Shown: positions 1 through 8,833, counted from the first letter of the stretch. The stretch is 36,086 nucleotides of DNA from Streptomyces himastatinicus ATCC 53653 (GCF_000158915.1 NZ_GG657754.1:2919030-2955115), one strand, 5' to 3'. Made by a program: numbers and translations. The notes: generated by a model not told the origin, from the sequence alone.

Positions 1-918
1 CGCCGGGTGCTGGGCGCCGGGGTCGCCGGACGGCGTCCACCACACGCCCGCCGCCTCGTCCTCCGCCGGATGCGCGGCGACGGCCAGCCGGCCGCTGGAG
101 GCGTCACGGTGCGCCAGGACGACGCAGTCGTGGCCGTCCACCGGGGCGCGCAGCGCCGCGACCGGGCCGGTGCCCGACGCCCCGCCCAGCGGCGCCGGGG
201 CGGGTGCCTCCGGCCGCCAGGCCAGGATCTCCCCGCTGCCCGCGTCGCGCCAGTAGTGGGTGACGGTGCCGGGGCTGCTCTCCACCGCGGACGCCGAATC
301 CGGGCGGGCGTCGGCGGGGACGTCCTCGCCCCGCTTCGGGGCGGCGCCGGGCGTGGGCTGGTACCAGCGCAGCGAGGCGCCCTTCCCGGCCGGTGCGAGC
401 ACTTCGAGGCGGCCGTCGGCGGTCACGGCCGCCGACAGTCCGTCCAGCACGTCCGTGCCCTTCCAGTCGGTCCAGCGCTCCCACGTCCCCTTCTTGGGGT
501 CCTGCCGCCGCGCGCTCACCCCGCCCCCGGCGTTGCGGACGAAGACCCGGAGCGCGCCCGTGGAGTCCACCGCAGCGGCCGGTGGGCCGGTCCGCTGCGC
601 CTTGGTGCGGTCCTTGGGGTGCGGGGTGCCCAGGGAGTGCCATGCGGTGAGCGCGCGGCCGGTCTGGAACTGGGTGGCGTGGACGAGGTCGACCTGTGGC
701 CCGTCCTTGCCCTCCCTGCGCCGGAGTCCCACGAGATGGGCGTAGCCGTCGGCCCCCTGAGCCACCGTCAGCCGGACGAGCCCGGGCACCTCGATCAGCC
801 AGGGGCCCGCCCAGTCCGGTCCGCCGGGACGCTCCTCGGTCCAGCGGGCGACACCCCCCGCCACCGGTGCGTAGGCCGTGAGCCTGCCGTCCTTGCCGCG
901 GAGCAACCGCAACACCAT
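1..918 (-). CDS. Partial beta-propeller (PLL/tectonin-like repeat) protein, C-terminus cut by window edge
   Basis: An uninterrupted minus-strand frame runs from an ATG at 918 to base 1, giving 306 residues with the C-terminus off the left edge. The protein begins MVLRLLRGKDGRL and consists of repeating units of about 45-50 residues with the pattern DGRL-hydrophobic-x-hydrophobic followed by a W-x-x-W stretch; WERWTDWKG and LRWYQ are two clear examples. Such units resemble tectonin/PLL-type beta-propeller blades. No signal peptide, membrane segment or catalytic motif is visible in the part present. It is divergent from the NYN-domain gene with a 67-nt gap. The function is unknown; a carbohydrate- or protein-binding scaffold is a guess from fold alone. 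Overlapping longer frames on both strands here are out-of-phase shadows. Confidence 0.6.
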   Translation of the reverse strand, partial: MVLRLLRGKDGRLTAYAPVAGGVARWTEERPGGPDWAGPWLIEVPGLVRLTVAQGADGYAHLVGLRRREGKDGPQVDLVHATQFQTGRALTAWHSLGTPHPKDRTKAQRTGPPAAAVDSTGALRVFVRNAGGGVSARRQDPKKGTWERWTDWKGTDVLDGLSAAVTADGRLEVLAPAGKGASLRWYQPTPGAAPKRGEDVPADARPDSASAVESSPGTVTHYWRDAGSGEILAWRPEAPAPAPLGGASGTGPVAALRAPVDGHDCVVLAHRDASSGRLAVAAHPAEDEAAGVWWTPSGDPGAQHPA

Positions 919-966
919 GGCCCGCCGCCAACCTTCCCGCGTCGATCTTCCTGATCCCCCTCGCCC

Positions 967-973
967 ATAGTAT
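967..973. promoter_or_regulatory. Overlapping divergent -10 hexamers
   Basis: The AT-rich island in the 67-nt divergent gap reads TAGTAT on the plus strand (968-973) and TACTAT on the minus strand (967-972). It stands out in a GC-rich region. For the rightward gene it ends 12 nt before the ATG, implying a very short leader without a Shine-Dalgarno. No convincing -35 is visible for either direction. Confidence 0.35.
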
Positions 974-985
974 TTTGCCTGGTCT

Positions 986-1390
986 ATGAGTGGTCTCGTC
1001 GGGCTTGTCGTCGTGGACGCAGCGAACGTGGTCGGCTCGGTACCGGACGGCTGGTGGCGCGACCGGCACGGGGCCGCCGAGCGGCTGCGCGACCGGCTCG
1101 GCGCGGTCGCGGTGAGCGGCGTCCCCGAGCGCGCGGACGTCCCCGAGTGGGCCCGTCAACCGCCCCTGGACATCGTCCTGGTGGTGGAGGGCGCGGCGCG
1201 CGGGGTGGAGCCGGTGGAGGGCGTACGGGTGGAGGCCGCGCCGGGGAGCGCGGACGACCTGATCGTGGATCTGGTGGCCGCGCGCGAACCCGGGCGGCCC
1301 TGTCTGGTCGTCACGGCCGACCGGGAGCTGCGGGAGCGGGTGACGGCGCTGGGCGCGGAGGTCGTGGGCCCCCGCGCCGTACGGGGGTAG
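986..1390 (+). CDS. NYN/PIN-like domain protein (often annotated NTP pyrophosphohydrolase)
   Basis: A 134-residue protein. It opens with a hydrophobic strand and VVDAANVVGS near residue 9, the Asp-Asn signature of PIN/NYN-fold nucleases. The region GSADDLIVDLV (about 87-97) and the strand CLVVTADRELRERV (about 106-119) match the second and third acidic clusters of NYN-type proteins. Streptomyces homologues are commonly labelled NTP pyrophosphohydrolase, but the motifs fit a small NYN ribonuclease fold better, and I would not assert either activity. There is no signal peptide. The ATG at 986 lacks a Shine-Dalgarno, but a -10-like TAGTAT lies just upstream. It ends 25 nt before the convergent permease gene. 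Confidence 0.6.
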   Translation: MSGLVGLVVVDAANVVGSVPDGWWRDRHGAAERLRDRLGAVAVSGVPERADVPEWARQPPLDIVLVVEGAARGVEPVEGVRVEAAPGSADDLIVDLVAAREPGRPCLVVTADRELRERVTALGAEVVGPRAVRG

Positions 1391-1414
1391 ACACGGCGTC
1401 AGAGACGCACACCG

Positions 1415-2962
1415 TCAGCTGCGCGTGCCCACCTCGGTCACCCGGCTGTGCCTGCGCCCGTAGAGGACGTAGATGACGACGCCCAGCACCATCCACACCG
1501 CGAACCGCAGCCAGGTCTCCGCGGGCAGATTGAGCATCAGCCACACCGACGCCGCCACGGACGCGGCCGGAAGCACCGGCACCCACGGCGCGCGGAAGGC
1601 GCGCGGCAGGTCGGGGCGGGTGCGGCGGAGGACGACGACGCCGAGCGCGACGACGACGAACGCGAAGAGGGTGCCGATGTTCACCAGGGCCGCCAGTTCC
1701 GAGATGCTGGTGAACCCGGCGACCACAGCGATCAGGACGCCCAGCAGGACCGTCGAGCGGTACGGGGTGCCGAACCGCGGATGCACCTTGGCGAAGACCC
1801 GGGGCAGCAGCCCGTCCCGGCTCATCGCGAAGAAGACCCTGGTCTGGCCGAGCAGCAGGATCATGCACACGGTGGTGAGCCCGATCGCCGCGCCGAAGCT
1901 GATGAGGCCCGCGTAGAAGGGCTGTCCGACCGCCTTGAAGGCGTCGGCGAGCGGGGCGTCGACCGACAGCTCGGAGTACTTCTGCATGCCGGTGACCACG
2001 ATGGACACCGCGACGTAGAGCGCGGTGCAGATGAAGAGCGAGCCGAGGATGCCGCGCGGCATGTCGTGCTGCGGGTTCCTGGTCTCCTCCGCCGCGGTGG
2101 CCACGACGTCGAAGCCGATGAAGGCGAAGAAGACCACGGCGGCCGCGGTGAAGATCCCGGCGACGCCGAAGGTCGTCGGCTGGTAACCGGCCATCAGCTG
2201 GATCAGCGGCGCCCTGAGCCCAGAGGCGGACACCGTCCCCTGGGCCTCGGGGATGAAGGGGCGGTAGTTGTCCGCGTCGATGAAGAAGGAGCCCGCGATG
2301 ATGACGAGCAGCACGACCGTCACCTTCACCGCGACGACGACGGAGGTGACGCGCGCGGACAGCTTCATGCCCAGGACCAGGATCCCGGTCAGCACCAGCA
2401 CCAGGAGGGCCGCGAGGATGTCGAAGGTGAAACCGCTCGCCACATCGGGGCCGGAGAGCACGTCGGGCAGCCGCCACCCGGCGTTGTCCAGGAGGGAGCG
2501 TACGTAGCCCGCCCAGCCGACCGCGACCACGGCGGTGCCGAGCGCGAACTCCAGGACCAGGTCCCAGCCGATGATCCAGGCGGGCAGCTCGCCGAGCGAG
2601 GCGTACGAGAAGGTGTACGCGGACCCGGCCACCGGCAGGGTCGAGGCGAACTCGGCGTAGCACAGCGCGGCCAGTGCGCACACCACGCCCGCGACCACGA
2701 AGGCCAGCGCGGTCGCGGGACCCGCCTGCTGCTTGGCGACGGCCCCGGTGAGCACGAAGATGCCGGTGCCGATGATGACGCCGACGCCGAAGACCGTGAG
2801 GTCCAGGGCGGACAGCGACCGGGTGAGGGCGTACTCGGGCTCCTCGGTGTCCTGGATGGACTGCTCGATCGACTTCGTCCGCAGATAGTCCGGCCGGGCC
2901 TTGCCCGCCTTGCCCCCGGGGCCGCTTCGGCCGCCGTCGCCGCCTGGTTCCTCATCGCTCAC
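1415..2962 (-). CDS. APC-superfamily amino acid permease
   Basis: A 515-residue integral membrane protein of the amino acid-polyamine-organocation superfamily, cationic-amino-acid-transporter-like. After a hydrophilic Gly-rich N-terminus (about 50 residues) the first helix carries the consensus GVGVIIGTGIFVLTG, the substrate-binding unwound segment of APC proteins. About twelve further hydrophobic helices follow, including FFAFIGFDVVATAAEETRNP, the conserved APC loop motif. I place the start at the GTG at 2962, giving VSDEEPGG, because GGAGG lies at 2971-2975 with about 8 nt spacing; a longer GTG start at 2977 would put that ribosome binding site inside the gene. Substrate cannot be read from sequence. 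It is downstream of dxs but separated from it by a strong terminator, so it is probably transcribed independently. Confidence 0.85.
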   Translation of the reverse strand: MSDEEPGGDGGRSGPGGKAGKARPDYLRTKSIEQSIQDTEEPEYALTRSLSALDLTVFGVGVIIGTGIFVLTGAVAKQQAGPATALAFVVAGVVCALAALCYAEFASTLPVAGSAYTFSYASLGELPAWIIGWDLVLEFALGTAVVAVGWAGYVRSLLDNAGWRLPDVLSGPDVASGFTFDILAALLVLVLTGILVLGMKLSARVTSVVVAVKVTVVLLVIIAGSFFIDADNYRPFIPEAQGTVSASGLRAPLIQLMAGYQPTTFGVAGIFTAAAVVFFAFIGFDVVATAAEETRNPQHDMPRGILGSLFICTALYVAVSIVVTGMQKYSELSVDAPLADAFKAVGQPFYAGLISFGAAIGLTTVCMILLLGQTRVFFAMSRDGLLPRVFAKVHPRFGTPYRSTVLLGVLIAVVAGFTSISELAALVNIGTLFAFVVVALGVVVLRRTRPDLPRAFRAPWVPVLPAASVAASVWLMLNLPAETWLRFAVWMVLGVVIYVLYGRRHSRVTEVGTRS

Positions 2963-3102
2963 CGGTGACACCTCCACGCCAGCCCCTGCGCGTCATGGTT
3001 CTGCCAACCGCCCTGGAGCGCGGCGCGCACACTCGGCGGCCCCGCCGATTCACCCGATGGGGGCGGGCAGGCGGGACGGGGCTGGGCCGGTCGGAGCAGA
3101 TG

Positions 3103-3143
3103 AGGGCCCCGGCCCGGACCGCGCGGGTCCGGGCCGGGGCCCT
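3103..3143 (-). terminator. Rho-independent-type terminator downstream of dxs
   Basis: A perfect 18-bp GC-rich inverted repeat (arms 3103-3120 and 3126-3143) with a 5-nt GCGCG loop begins 14 nt past the dxs stop codon. There is no U-run, as is common in Streptomyces. It insulates dxs from the permease gene. Confidence 0.8.
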
Positions 3144-3156
3144 CGAAGCGAAGCCG

Positions 3157-5115
3157 TCAGTCGCGCACGGGCTCGGCGGTCGCCGGACGCGTCGCCACGC
3201 CCGCCTCCTCCGTACCGGCCGACTCCTCGTAGCGGCCACCGATCCGCGACACCAGGCCGGTGACCTGGCGGGCGATGTCCGGTGCGGTCAGCCCGATCTC
3301 GGACATGACCTCCTTGCGGGAGGCGTGCTCCAGGAAGCGCGGCGGGATGCCGAAGTCGCGCACCGGCATGTCGACGCCGGTGTCGCGCAACGCCTGGGCG
3401 ATGGCGGAGCCCACTCCGCCGACCCGGCTGTTGTCCTCGACGGTGATGACGACGCGGTGGCGCTCGGCGAGCGCGGGAAGCTCCTCGTCCACCGGCTTGA
3501 CCCAGCGCGGGTCGACCACGGTGGCCGAAATGCCCTGCTTGTCCAGGAGGTCCGCGATCTCCAGGCACATCGGCGCCAGCGCGCCGACCGAGACGAGCAG
3601 CACATCGGGGTGGTCCGCCGCGCTCGCCGCGGGCTCGCGCAGCACGTCCATGCCGCCGATCCGGCCGACGGCGGCGACCTCCGGGCCGACCGCGCCCTTG
3701 GAGTACCGCACCACGGTCGGGGCGTCGTCCACCTCGACGGCCTCCCGCAGCTGGGCACGGACCTGGCCCGCGTCGCGCGGGGCGGCGATCCGCAGCCCGG
3801 GGACGACCTGGAGGAGCGACATGTCCCACATGCCGTTGTGCGACGGCCCGTCCGAACCGGTGATCCCGGCGCGGTCCAGGACGAAGGTGACCCCGCACTT
3901 GTGCAGCGCCACATCCATCAGCACCTGGTCGAAGGCGCGGTTGAGGAACGTGGCGTAGACCGCGAAGACCGGGTGCAGGCCGCCGGTGGCCAGCCCCGCC
4001 GCGGAGACGGCGCCGTGCTGCTCGGCGATGCCCACGTCGTAGACCCGCTCGGGGAACCGCTTCGCGAACTCGGTGAGGCCCACCGGGTGCAGCATCGCCG
4101 CCGTGATCGCGACGATGTCCTCCCGCTCCTCGCCGAGCTTGACCATCTCCTCGCCGAAGACCGAGGTCCAGTCCGCGCCGCCCGCCGAGATCGGCAGCCC
4201 GGTGTCGGGGTGGATCGGGCCGATGCCGTGGAAGCGGTCGGTCTCGTCCTGCTCGGCCGGGGTGTAGCCGCGGCCCTTCTCGGTGAGGCAGTGCACGATG
4301 ACCGGGCCGCCGAAACGCTTCGCCCGCTGGAACGCGGACTCCAGCGCCTCGATGTCATGGCCGTCGATCGGGCCGACGTACTTCAGCCCCAGGTCCTCGA
4401 ACATGCCCTGCGGGGCGATGAAGTCCTTCAGCCCCTTCTTCGCGCCGTGCAGCGTCTCGTACAGCGGGCGGCCGACGACCGGGGTGCGCTCCAGCAGGTC
4501 CTTGCCGCGGGCCAGGAAGCGCTCGTAGCCGTCGGTGGTGCGCAGGGTGGCGAGGTGGTTCGCGAGACCACCGATGGTCGGCGAGTACGACCACTCGTTG
4601 TCGTTCACGACGATGACGAGCGGGCGGTTCTTCGCGGCGGCGATGTTGTTCAGCGCCTCCCAGGCCATCCCGCCGGTCAGCGCGCCGTCGCCGATGACCG
4701 CGACCACGTGGTCCTGCTTGCCCTGGATCTCGTTCGCCTTGGCGATGCCCTCGGCCCAGCCGAGGACGGCGGAGGCGTGGCTGTTCTCGATGACGTCGTG
4801 CTCCGACTCGGCGCGCGACGGGTAACCCGACAGCCCGCCCTTCTTCTTGAGCCGCGAGAAGTCCTGGCGCCCGGTGAGCAGCTTGTGGACGTAGGACTGG
4901 TGCCCGGTGTCCAGGAGCACCTTGTCCCTCGGCGACTCGAAGACCCGGTGCAGGGCGATGGTCAGCTCGACCACGCCCAGGTTGGGTCCGAGGTGCCCGC
5001 CGGTCTTGGACACGGCGTCGACGAGAAAGGTGCGGATCTCCGCGGCCAGCTGGTTCAGCTGCTCCGGGGCGAGCCGGTCCAGATCGCGCGGTCCCCTGAT
5101 GCCGGTCAGCAGCAC
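3157..5115 (-). CDS. dxs: 1-deoxy-D-xylulose-5-phosphate synthase
   Basis: A 652-residue enzyme, the usual DXS length plus a short acidic tail. It condenses pyruvate and glyceraldehyde 3-phosphate to 1-deoxyxylulose 5-phosphate with thiamine diphosphate, the first step of the MEP isoprenoid pathway. The N-terminus carries [21 protein letters not shown], with the conserved GHLGPNLG. The ThDP-binding [16 protein letters not shown] follows at about residues 142-157, and the transketolase-like central motif [18 protein letters not shown] lies at about 413-430. The start is a GTG at 5115 preceded by AAGGAGG at good spacing. It lies downstream of xylFGH with a 160-nt gap and ends in a strong terminator. 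Streptomyces often encode a second Dxs elsewhere, so this may be the paralogue linked to sugar uptake genes rather than the only copy. Confidence 0.95.
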   Translation of the reverse strand: MLLTGIRGPRDLDRLAPEQLNQLAAEIRTFLVDAVSKTGGHLGPNLGVVELTIALHRVFESPRDKVLLDTGHQSYVHKLLTGRQDFSRLKKKGGLSGYPSRAESEHDVIENSHASAVLGWAEGIAKANEIQGKQDHVVAVIGDGALTGGMAWEALNNIAAAKNRPLVIVVNDNEWSYSPTIGGLANHLATLRTTDGYERFLARGKDLLERTPVVGRPLYETLHGAKKGLKDFIAPQGMFEDLGLKYVGPIDGHDIEALESAFQRAKRFGGPVIVHCLTEKGRGYTPAEQDETDRFHGIGPIHPDTGLPISAGGADWTSVFGEEMVKLGEEREDIVAITAAMLHPVGLTEFAKRFPERVYDVGIAEQHGAVSAAGLATGGLHPVFAVYATFLNRAFDQVLMDVALHKCGVTFVLDRAGITGSDGPSHNGMWDMSLLQVVPGLRIAAPRDAGQVRAQLREAVEVDDAPTVVRYSKGAVGPEVAAVGRIGGMDVLREPAASAADHPDVLLVSVGALAPMCLEIADLLDKQGISATVVDPRWVKPVDEELPALAERHRVVITVEDNSRVGGVGSAIAQALRDTGVDMPVRDFGIPPRFLEHASRKEVMSEIGLTAPDIARQVTGLVSRIGGRYEESAGTEEAGVATRPATAEPVRD

Positions 5116-5169
5116 CCGTGCCTCCTTGCTGTCGAGCGTCTCCGTCGAGCCTTGCCAGTAGCCCCCGAG

Positions 5170-5175
5170 AGTCTA
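5170..5175 (-). promoter_or_regulatory. Candidate -10 hexamer for dxs
   Basis: On the minus strand TAGACT, matching the TANNNT core of principal-sigma promoters in Streptomyces, lies 54 nt before the dxs start. No good -35 is visible 16-18 nt upstream, so the call is weak. Confidence 0.3.
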
Positions 5176-5275
5176 ATGCTGCCCTACGGGAGGGCCCGGT
5201 TCGCCTCCGGGGCGGTCGAGGGGTGTCGATATGAACCCCCGGCCCCGAAGACGTACCCGAAGCGGAGGAGGTTCC

Positions 5276-6616
5276 TCACCCACGCCCCGCGGAGCGCTGT
5301 GTTCTGCGCGACACCGAGTCGATCACCACGGCGGCCAGCAGCACCGCGCCGGTGATCATGTACTGCACGGAGTTCGCGACGCCCAGCAGGTTCATCCCCG
5401 ACGAGATCGACCCGATGACCAGCATGCCGAGCATCGCCGACCACACCGAGCCGCGTCCGCCGAAGAGGCTGGTGCCGCCAATGACCGCGGCCGCGATGGC
5501 CTCCATGAGCAGGTTGCCGGTACCGGCCTGCTGGCTCGCGGAACCGATCCGGGACGCGATCATGAGACCGCCGAACGCGGCCATGAGCCCGGATATCGCG
5601 AACACCGAGATCCGTACGGCGACCACGTTGATGCCCGCGCGGCGGGCCGCCTCGACGCTGCCGCCCAGCGCGATCACCTTGCGTCCGTACGGGGTGCGGC
5701 GCACCACGAAGTCGAGGGTGACCAGTACCGCCACGAAGATCACCAGGGCGAGCGGCAGGCCCATGTACTCGTTGAGCCGCCAGGCCACCGCGTAGACGAT
5801 CACCGCGAGCACGGCGGTGCGCACCAGGATCTCGCTCAGCGGCCGCGAGGGTATGCCGACCGCCTTGCGGCGCCGGCTGTCCAGGAACTGGGCGAGGAAG
5901 AACCCGGCCACCGCGACCGTCGCCGCGCCGTAGGCGGCGATGAGCTGGCTGAAGTAGTGATCGGTGAGCATGCGCACAAAGCTGTCGTCGTCGATGCCGA
6001 GGGTGCCGGTGGTGCCGAGCACCTGGAGCATCAGCCCGTTCCAGGCCAGCAGACCGGCGAGGGTGACGACGAACGCCGGGACGCCGATCCTGGCGAAGAA
6101 GAAGCCGTGTACGGCGCCCAGCGCCGCGCCGACGGCCAGCGCCGCGATCACGGCGACGCCCTCGGGCACGCCTTCGCGCACGTTGAGCACCGCGAGGGTG
6201 GCCGCGGCCAGACCGCTGACGGAGCCGACCGACAGATCGATCTCGCCGAGCAGCAGCACGAAGACGATCCCGACCGAGATCATGCCGGTGCCGCCGATGA
6301 GGATCGACAGGTCGGAGAGGTTCTTGGGCGAGAGGAAGGCGCTGTCCTTCCACTGGAAGACCGCCCAGATCACGGCGATGCCGACGATCACCGGGACCGC
6401 GCCCAGGTCGCCGCTGCGCATCTTGCGGACGAACTCGTTGAGGTAGCCCTTGAAGCCCTCCTGGCGCACCAGCAGCCGCGGATCGACCACGGTGACGGCG
6501 TCCTTGGCCACCGGACCGGCGTCGGCCGGTCCGGCCGGGGCCTTGTTGCTGCCGCCGCCCCCGCCGGTCCCCTCCCCGCCATGGGCGTCATTGGTCTTGT
6601 CGAGACGGGTGCTCAC
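5276..6616 (-). CDS. xylH: Xylose-type ABC transporter permease
   Basis: A 446-residue inner membrane permease of the ribose/xylose (CUT2) family. It begins with about 75 hydrophilic, Gly-rich residues and then has roughly ten or more hydrophobic segments. GGTGMISVGIVFVLLLGEIDLSVGS, with its GEIDLSVG core, is the hallmark CUT2 permease motif, and GGTSLFGGRGSVWSAMLG near the C-terminus is the second conserved motif. Its ATG overlaps the stop of the ATPase gene by 4 nt (ATGA), so translation is coupled. With the ATPase and binding protein it forms a complete high-affinity pentose importer. The xylose assignment rests on similarity to XylH and on the recalled S. coelicolor locus next to rok7B7, where xylFGH is under ROK control; ribose or another CUT2 sugar is the alternative. 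Confidence 0.85.
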   Translation of the reverse strand: MSTRLDKTNDAHGGEGTGGGGGSNKAPAGPADAGPVAKDAVTVVDPRLLVRQEGFKGYLNEFVRKMRSGDLGAVPVIVGIAVIWAVFQWKDSAFLSPKNLSDLSILIGGTGMISVGIVFVLLLGEIDLSVGSVSGLAAATLAVLNVREGVPEGVAVIAALAVGAALGAVHGFFFARIGVPAFVVTLAGLLAWNGLMLQVLGTTGTLGIDDDSFVRMLTDHYFSQLIAAYGAATVAVAGFFLAQFLDSRRRKAVGIPSRPLSEILVRTAVLAVIVYAVAWRLNEYMGLPLALVIFVAVLVTLDFVVRRTPYGRKVIALGGSVEAARRAGINVVAVRISVFAISGLMAAFGGLMIASRIGSASQQAGTGNLLMEAIAAAVIGGTSLFGGRGSVWSAMLGMLVIGSISSGMNLLGVANSVQYMITGAVLLAAVVIDSVSRRTQRSAGRG

Positions 6617-7392
6617 TTGGCGGCCTCCCCGCTGCGCGCCTTGCGGCGGGTCACGGCGTTGTCCGTGGCGCCGGTGATGGCGGAAATGATCTCTTCTTGA
6701 GAGGTGGTGCGGACGTCGAAGATGCCGTTGTTACGGCCCAGCCGCAGCACCGCGACCCGGTCCGCGACCGCCTTGACGTCGGCCATGTTGTGGCTGATGA
6801 GGATCACGGCGAGACCGCGCTCGCGCAGCCGCTCGACCAGGTCCAGGACCTGCGCGGTCTGCTCGACACCGAGGGCGGCGGTCGGCTCGTCCAGGATGAC
6901 CAGCTTGGGCTCGCCCAGCATCGACCGGGCGATGGCGACGGTCTGCCGCTGGCCGCCGGAGAGCGAGGCGATCGGGATGCGCACGCTGGGGATGCGGATC
7001 GACAGGGTGCTCAGCAGTTCGCGGGCGCGGCGCTCCATCTCGACCTCGTCCAGCACCCCGGCGCGCAGGATCTCGCGGCCGAGGAAGAGATTGCCGACGA
7101 CGTCGATGTTGTCGCACAGGGCGAGGTCCTGGTACACCGTCGCGATGCCCAGGTCCTGGGCGTCGTGCGGGCGGGCGATCTCGACGGGCTTGCCCTGCCA
7201 TGCGAGGACGCCCTCGTCGGCGGGGCCGACTCCGGCGATCGCCTTGACGAGGGTCGACTTCCCGGCGCCGTTGTCGCCCACCAGGGCGACCACTTCACCG
7301 GCGCGGACCTCCAGGTGGATGTCGGTGAGCGCCTGGACGGCGCCGAACCGCTTGGAGATCCCGCGCAACGCCAACACGGGTTCGTTTGGCAC
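6613..7392 (-). CDS. xylG: Xylose-type ABC transporter ATP-binding protein
   Basis: A 259-residue ATPase. Walker A GDNGAGKST is at about residues 38-46, the Q-loop in VYQDLAL, the signature LSGGQRQ at about 144, and Walker B LVILDEP just after, followed by the H-loop SHNM. It contains a single nucleotide-binding domain. E. coli XylG and RbsA are tandem two-domain proteins of about 500 residues, so this one presumably works as a homodimer. The start is a GTG at 7392 with GGAG about ten bases upstream. It is the middle gene of xylFGH: its stop overlaps the permease start by 4 nt, while 141 nt with two hairpins separate it from the binding-protein gene. Confidence 0.88.
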   Translation of the reverse strand: MPNEPVLALRGISKRFGAVQALTDIHLEVRAGEVVALVGDNGAGKSTLVKAIAGVGPADEGVLAWQGKPVEIARPHDAQDLGIATVYQDLALCDNIDVVGNLFLGREILRAGVLDEVEMERRARELLSTLSIRIPSVRIPIASLSGGQRQTVAIARSMLGEPKLVILDEPTAALGVEQTAQVLDLVERLRERGLAVILISHNMADVKAVADRVAVLRLGRNNGIFDVRTTSQEEIISAITGATDNAVTRRKARSGEAAK

Positions 7393-7439
7393 GATGGCCG
7401 TCTCCGTTCCGGGCAGGGGGCGTCCCCTGCTGTGTGACG

Positions 7440-7461
7440 GAGGGGAGAGAGCTCTCCCCTC
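7440..7461 (-). terminator. Intra-operon hairpin between xylF and xylG (second)
   Basis: A perfect 10-bp inverted repeat (7440-7449 and 7452-7461) with a 2-nt centre. It lies 48 nt upstream of the xylG start. It may act as a 3' stabiliser for xylF message or a partial terminator. Confidence 0.5.
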
Positions 7462-7485
7462 GGGGGGTGTGAGAGGGGTCGGCGG

Positions 7486-7517
7486 GCGGGCCGCCGGCGA
7501 AAGTCACGGCGGCCCGC
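7486..7517 (-). terminator. Intra-operon hairpin just after xylF
   Basis: A perfect 11-bp GC stem (7486-7496 and 7507-7517) with a 10-nt loop, 16 nt past the xylF stop. Such structures after binding-protein genes commonly limit read-through, giving more binding protein than membrane components. Confidence 0.6.
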
Positions 7518-7533
7518 TCCGGTCCGGCAGGAC

Positions 7534-8631
7534 CTACTTGAGCCCGGCCTTGTCGCAGGCGGCCTTCAGCTTCGCCGTGCAGATCTGGCTAACCGTGTAC
7601 AGACCGTCCTTGACGACGGTGCTCTTGATCTTGTCCTTGGTCAGCGAGACCGGGGGGATGAGCGTGGCCGGGATGTCCTTGGTGGTCGGACTGTCGACCG
7701 TGCTGGTCCCGTCGACCTTCTCACCGCGGCCGAGGGCGATGGCCATCTTCGCGGCCGCGGTCGCCTCCTCCACGTAGGACTTGTAGACGCTCATGTACTG
7801 CTCGCCGCTCACCACCCGCTGCACACCGGCGAGTTCGGCGTCCTGGCCGGTTACCGGGGGCAGCGGCTTGACGCCACCGCTCTTGAGCGCGGTGATCGCG
7901 CCGCCCGCCATGCTGTCGTTGGCGGAGTAGACGCCGATGATGTTGCTCTTGCCGACGGAGGAAATGGCGCCCGTCATGGCCTTGTTGGCCTCCTCGGCCA
8001 GCCAGCGGTCGATGTCGTACGACTTGGCGATGTCCACCTTGCCCTTGAGGACCGAGAGCGCGCCCTTCTTGAACATGGCGGCGTTGGGGTCGGCCTCCCA
8101 GCCGTTGAGCATGACGACCTTGCCGTCCTTGGCCTTCTTCCCCAGGGCCTCCAGCAGCGCCTTGCCCTGGACCTTGCCGACCGTCTCGTTGTCGAAGGAC
8201 GTGTACGCGGACACCGGGCCCTCGGCGAGCCGGTCGTAGGCGACGACCGGGATATGCGCCTCGGCGGCCTTCTTGACCGAACCGGAAATGGACTTGGAGT
8301 CCACCGAGTCCAGAATGATGACGTCGACCTTTTTGGTGATCATGGAGTCGACCTGCTGCTGCTGCACCGCGGGGTCCGACTTGGCGTTGACGTAGTGAAT
8401 CTCGCAGTCGGCGCAGTCGGCCAGGATCTTCTTCTTGATCAGAGGCCGGTCGAAGTTCTCGTATCTCGCCGTCTGGTCCTCGGGCAGGAGGAGCCCGATG
8501 TTCAGCGGTCCCGACTTCTTCTTCTTTTCGCCCTTGTCATCGGCTTCCTTCGCCGAACCACAGGCGGCGAGCGAGGCGGCCATCGATACGACGGCGGTGG
8601 CAATGGCGACGCGACGCATCGTTGCGTTCAT
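7534..8631 (-). CDS. xylF: Xylose-type ABC transporter substrate-binding lipoprotein
   Basis: A 365-residue secreted lipoprotein of the periplasmic-binding-protein-like I (ribose/xylose) family. The signal peptide ends in the lipobox SLAAC, with the lipidated cysteine at about residue 24, followed by a Lys-rich linker. The mature part starts LNIGLLLPEDQTARYENFDRP, typical of XylF, and continues with QQQQVDSMITKKVDVIIL, VVAYDRL and GVYSANDSMAGGAI, the hinge and sugar-contact regions of this family. GGGAGG lies about ten bases before the ATG. It is the first gene of the importer operon, transcribed in the same direction as the ROK regulator gene but separated from it by a terminator and a palindrome, so it has its own promoter. 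Confidence 0.88.
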   Translation of the reverse strand: MNATMRRVAIATAVVSMAASLAACGSAKEADDKGEKKKKSGPLNIGLLLPEDQTARYENFDRPLIKKKILADCADCEIHYVNAKSDPAVQQQQVDSMITKKVDVIILDSVDSKSISGSVKKAAEAHIPVVAYDRLAEGPVSAYTSFDNETVGKVQGKALLEALGKKAKDGKVVMLNGWEADPNAAMFKKGALSVLKGKVDIAKSYDIDRWLAEEANKAMTGAISSVGKSNIIGVYSANDSMAGGAITALKSGGVKPLPPVTGQDAELAGVQRVVSGEQYMSVYKSYVEEATAAAKMAIALGRGEKVDGTSTVDSPTTKDIPATLIPPVSLTKDKIKSTVVKDGLYTVSQICTAKLKAACDKAGLK

Positions 8632-8725
8632 AACGGGGGTGACCTCCCTGACGAGGCCGCGTCATTGCGGCCGAGGTGGCGTGAAGTCAACTCCGGCCCC
8701 GTCATGGCGTCAAGAAGTAAATCCT

Positions 8726-8754
8726 TAACGAGATGGCAACGGTGCCATTCGTTA
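8726..8754. promoter_or_regulatory. Palindromic operator candidate upstream of xylF
   Basis: TAACGA-G-ATGGCA-ACGG-TGCCAT-TCGTTA forms a dyad with two 12-base arms broken by one unpaired G, centred about 110 bp upstream of xylF. It is the best repressor-site candidate for the xylose operon. The adjacent ROK regulator is the natural ligand-responsive partner, but this pairing is inference. Confidence 0.45.
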
Positions 8755-8798
8755 TCTGAGTGAACACAGCCCGGAGTTGCCCGAACGGGCATGGAAAA

Positions 8799-8833
8799 TG
8801 CCCCCGAGGACGCGGCAAAGCTCCTCGGGGGCA
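8799..8833 (-). terminator. Terminator of the ROK regulator gene
   Basis: A perfect 12-bp stem (8799-8810 and 8822-8833) with an 11-nt loop. On the minus strand it is followed directly by TTTT, so it fits a classical intrinsic terminator. It lies 70 nt past the stop codon. Confidence 0.8.

Noticed and set aside
2965..5355. A 796-codon open frame on the plus strand
   Set aside because: It is antisense to the clear dxs gene; its product is Arg/Asp/His-rich with no recognisable domain. Long antisense frames are expected from the codon bias of high-GC genes.
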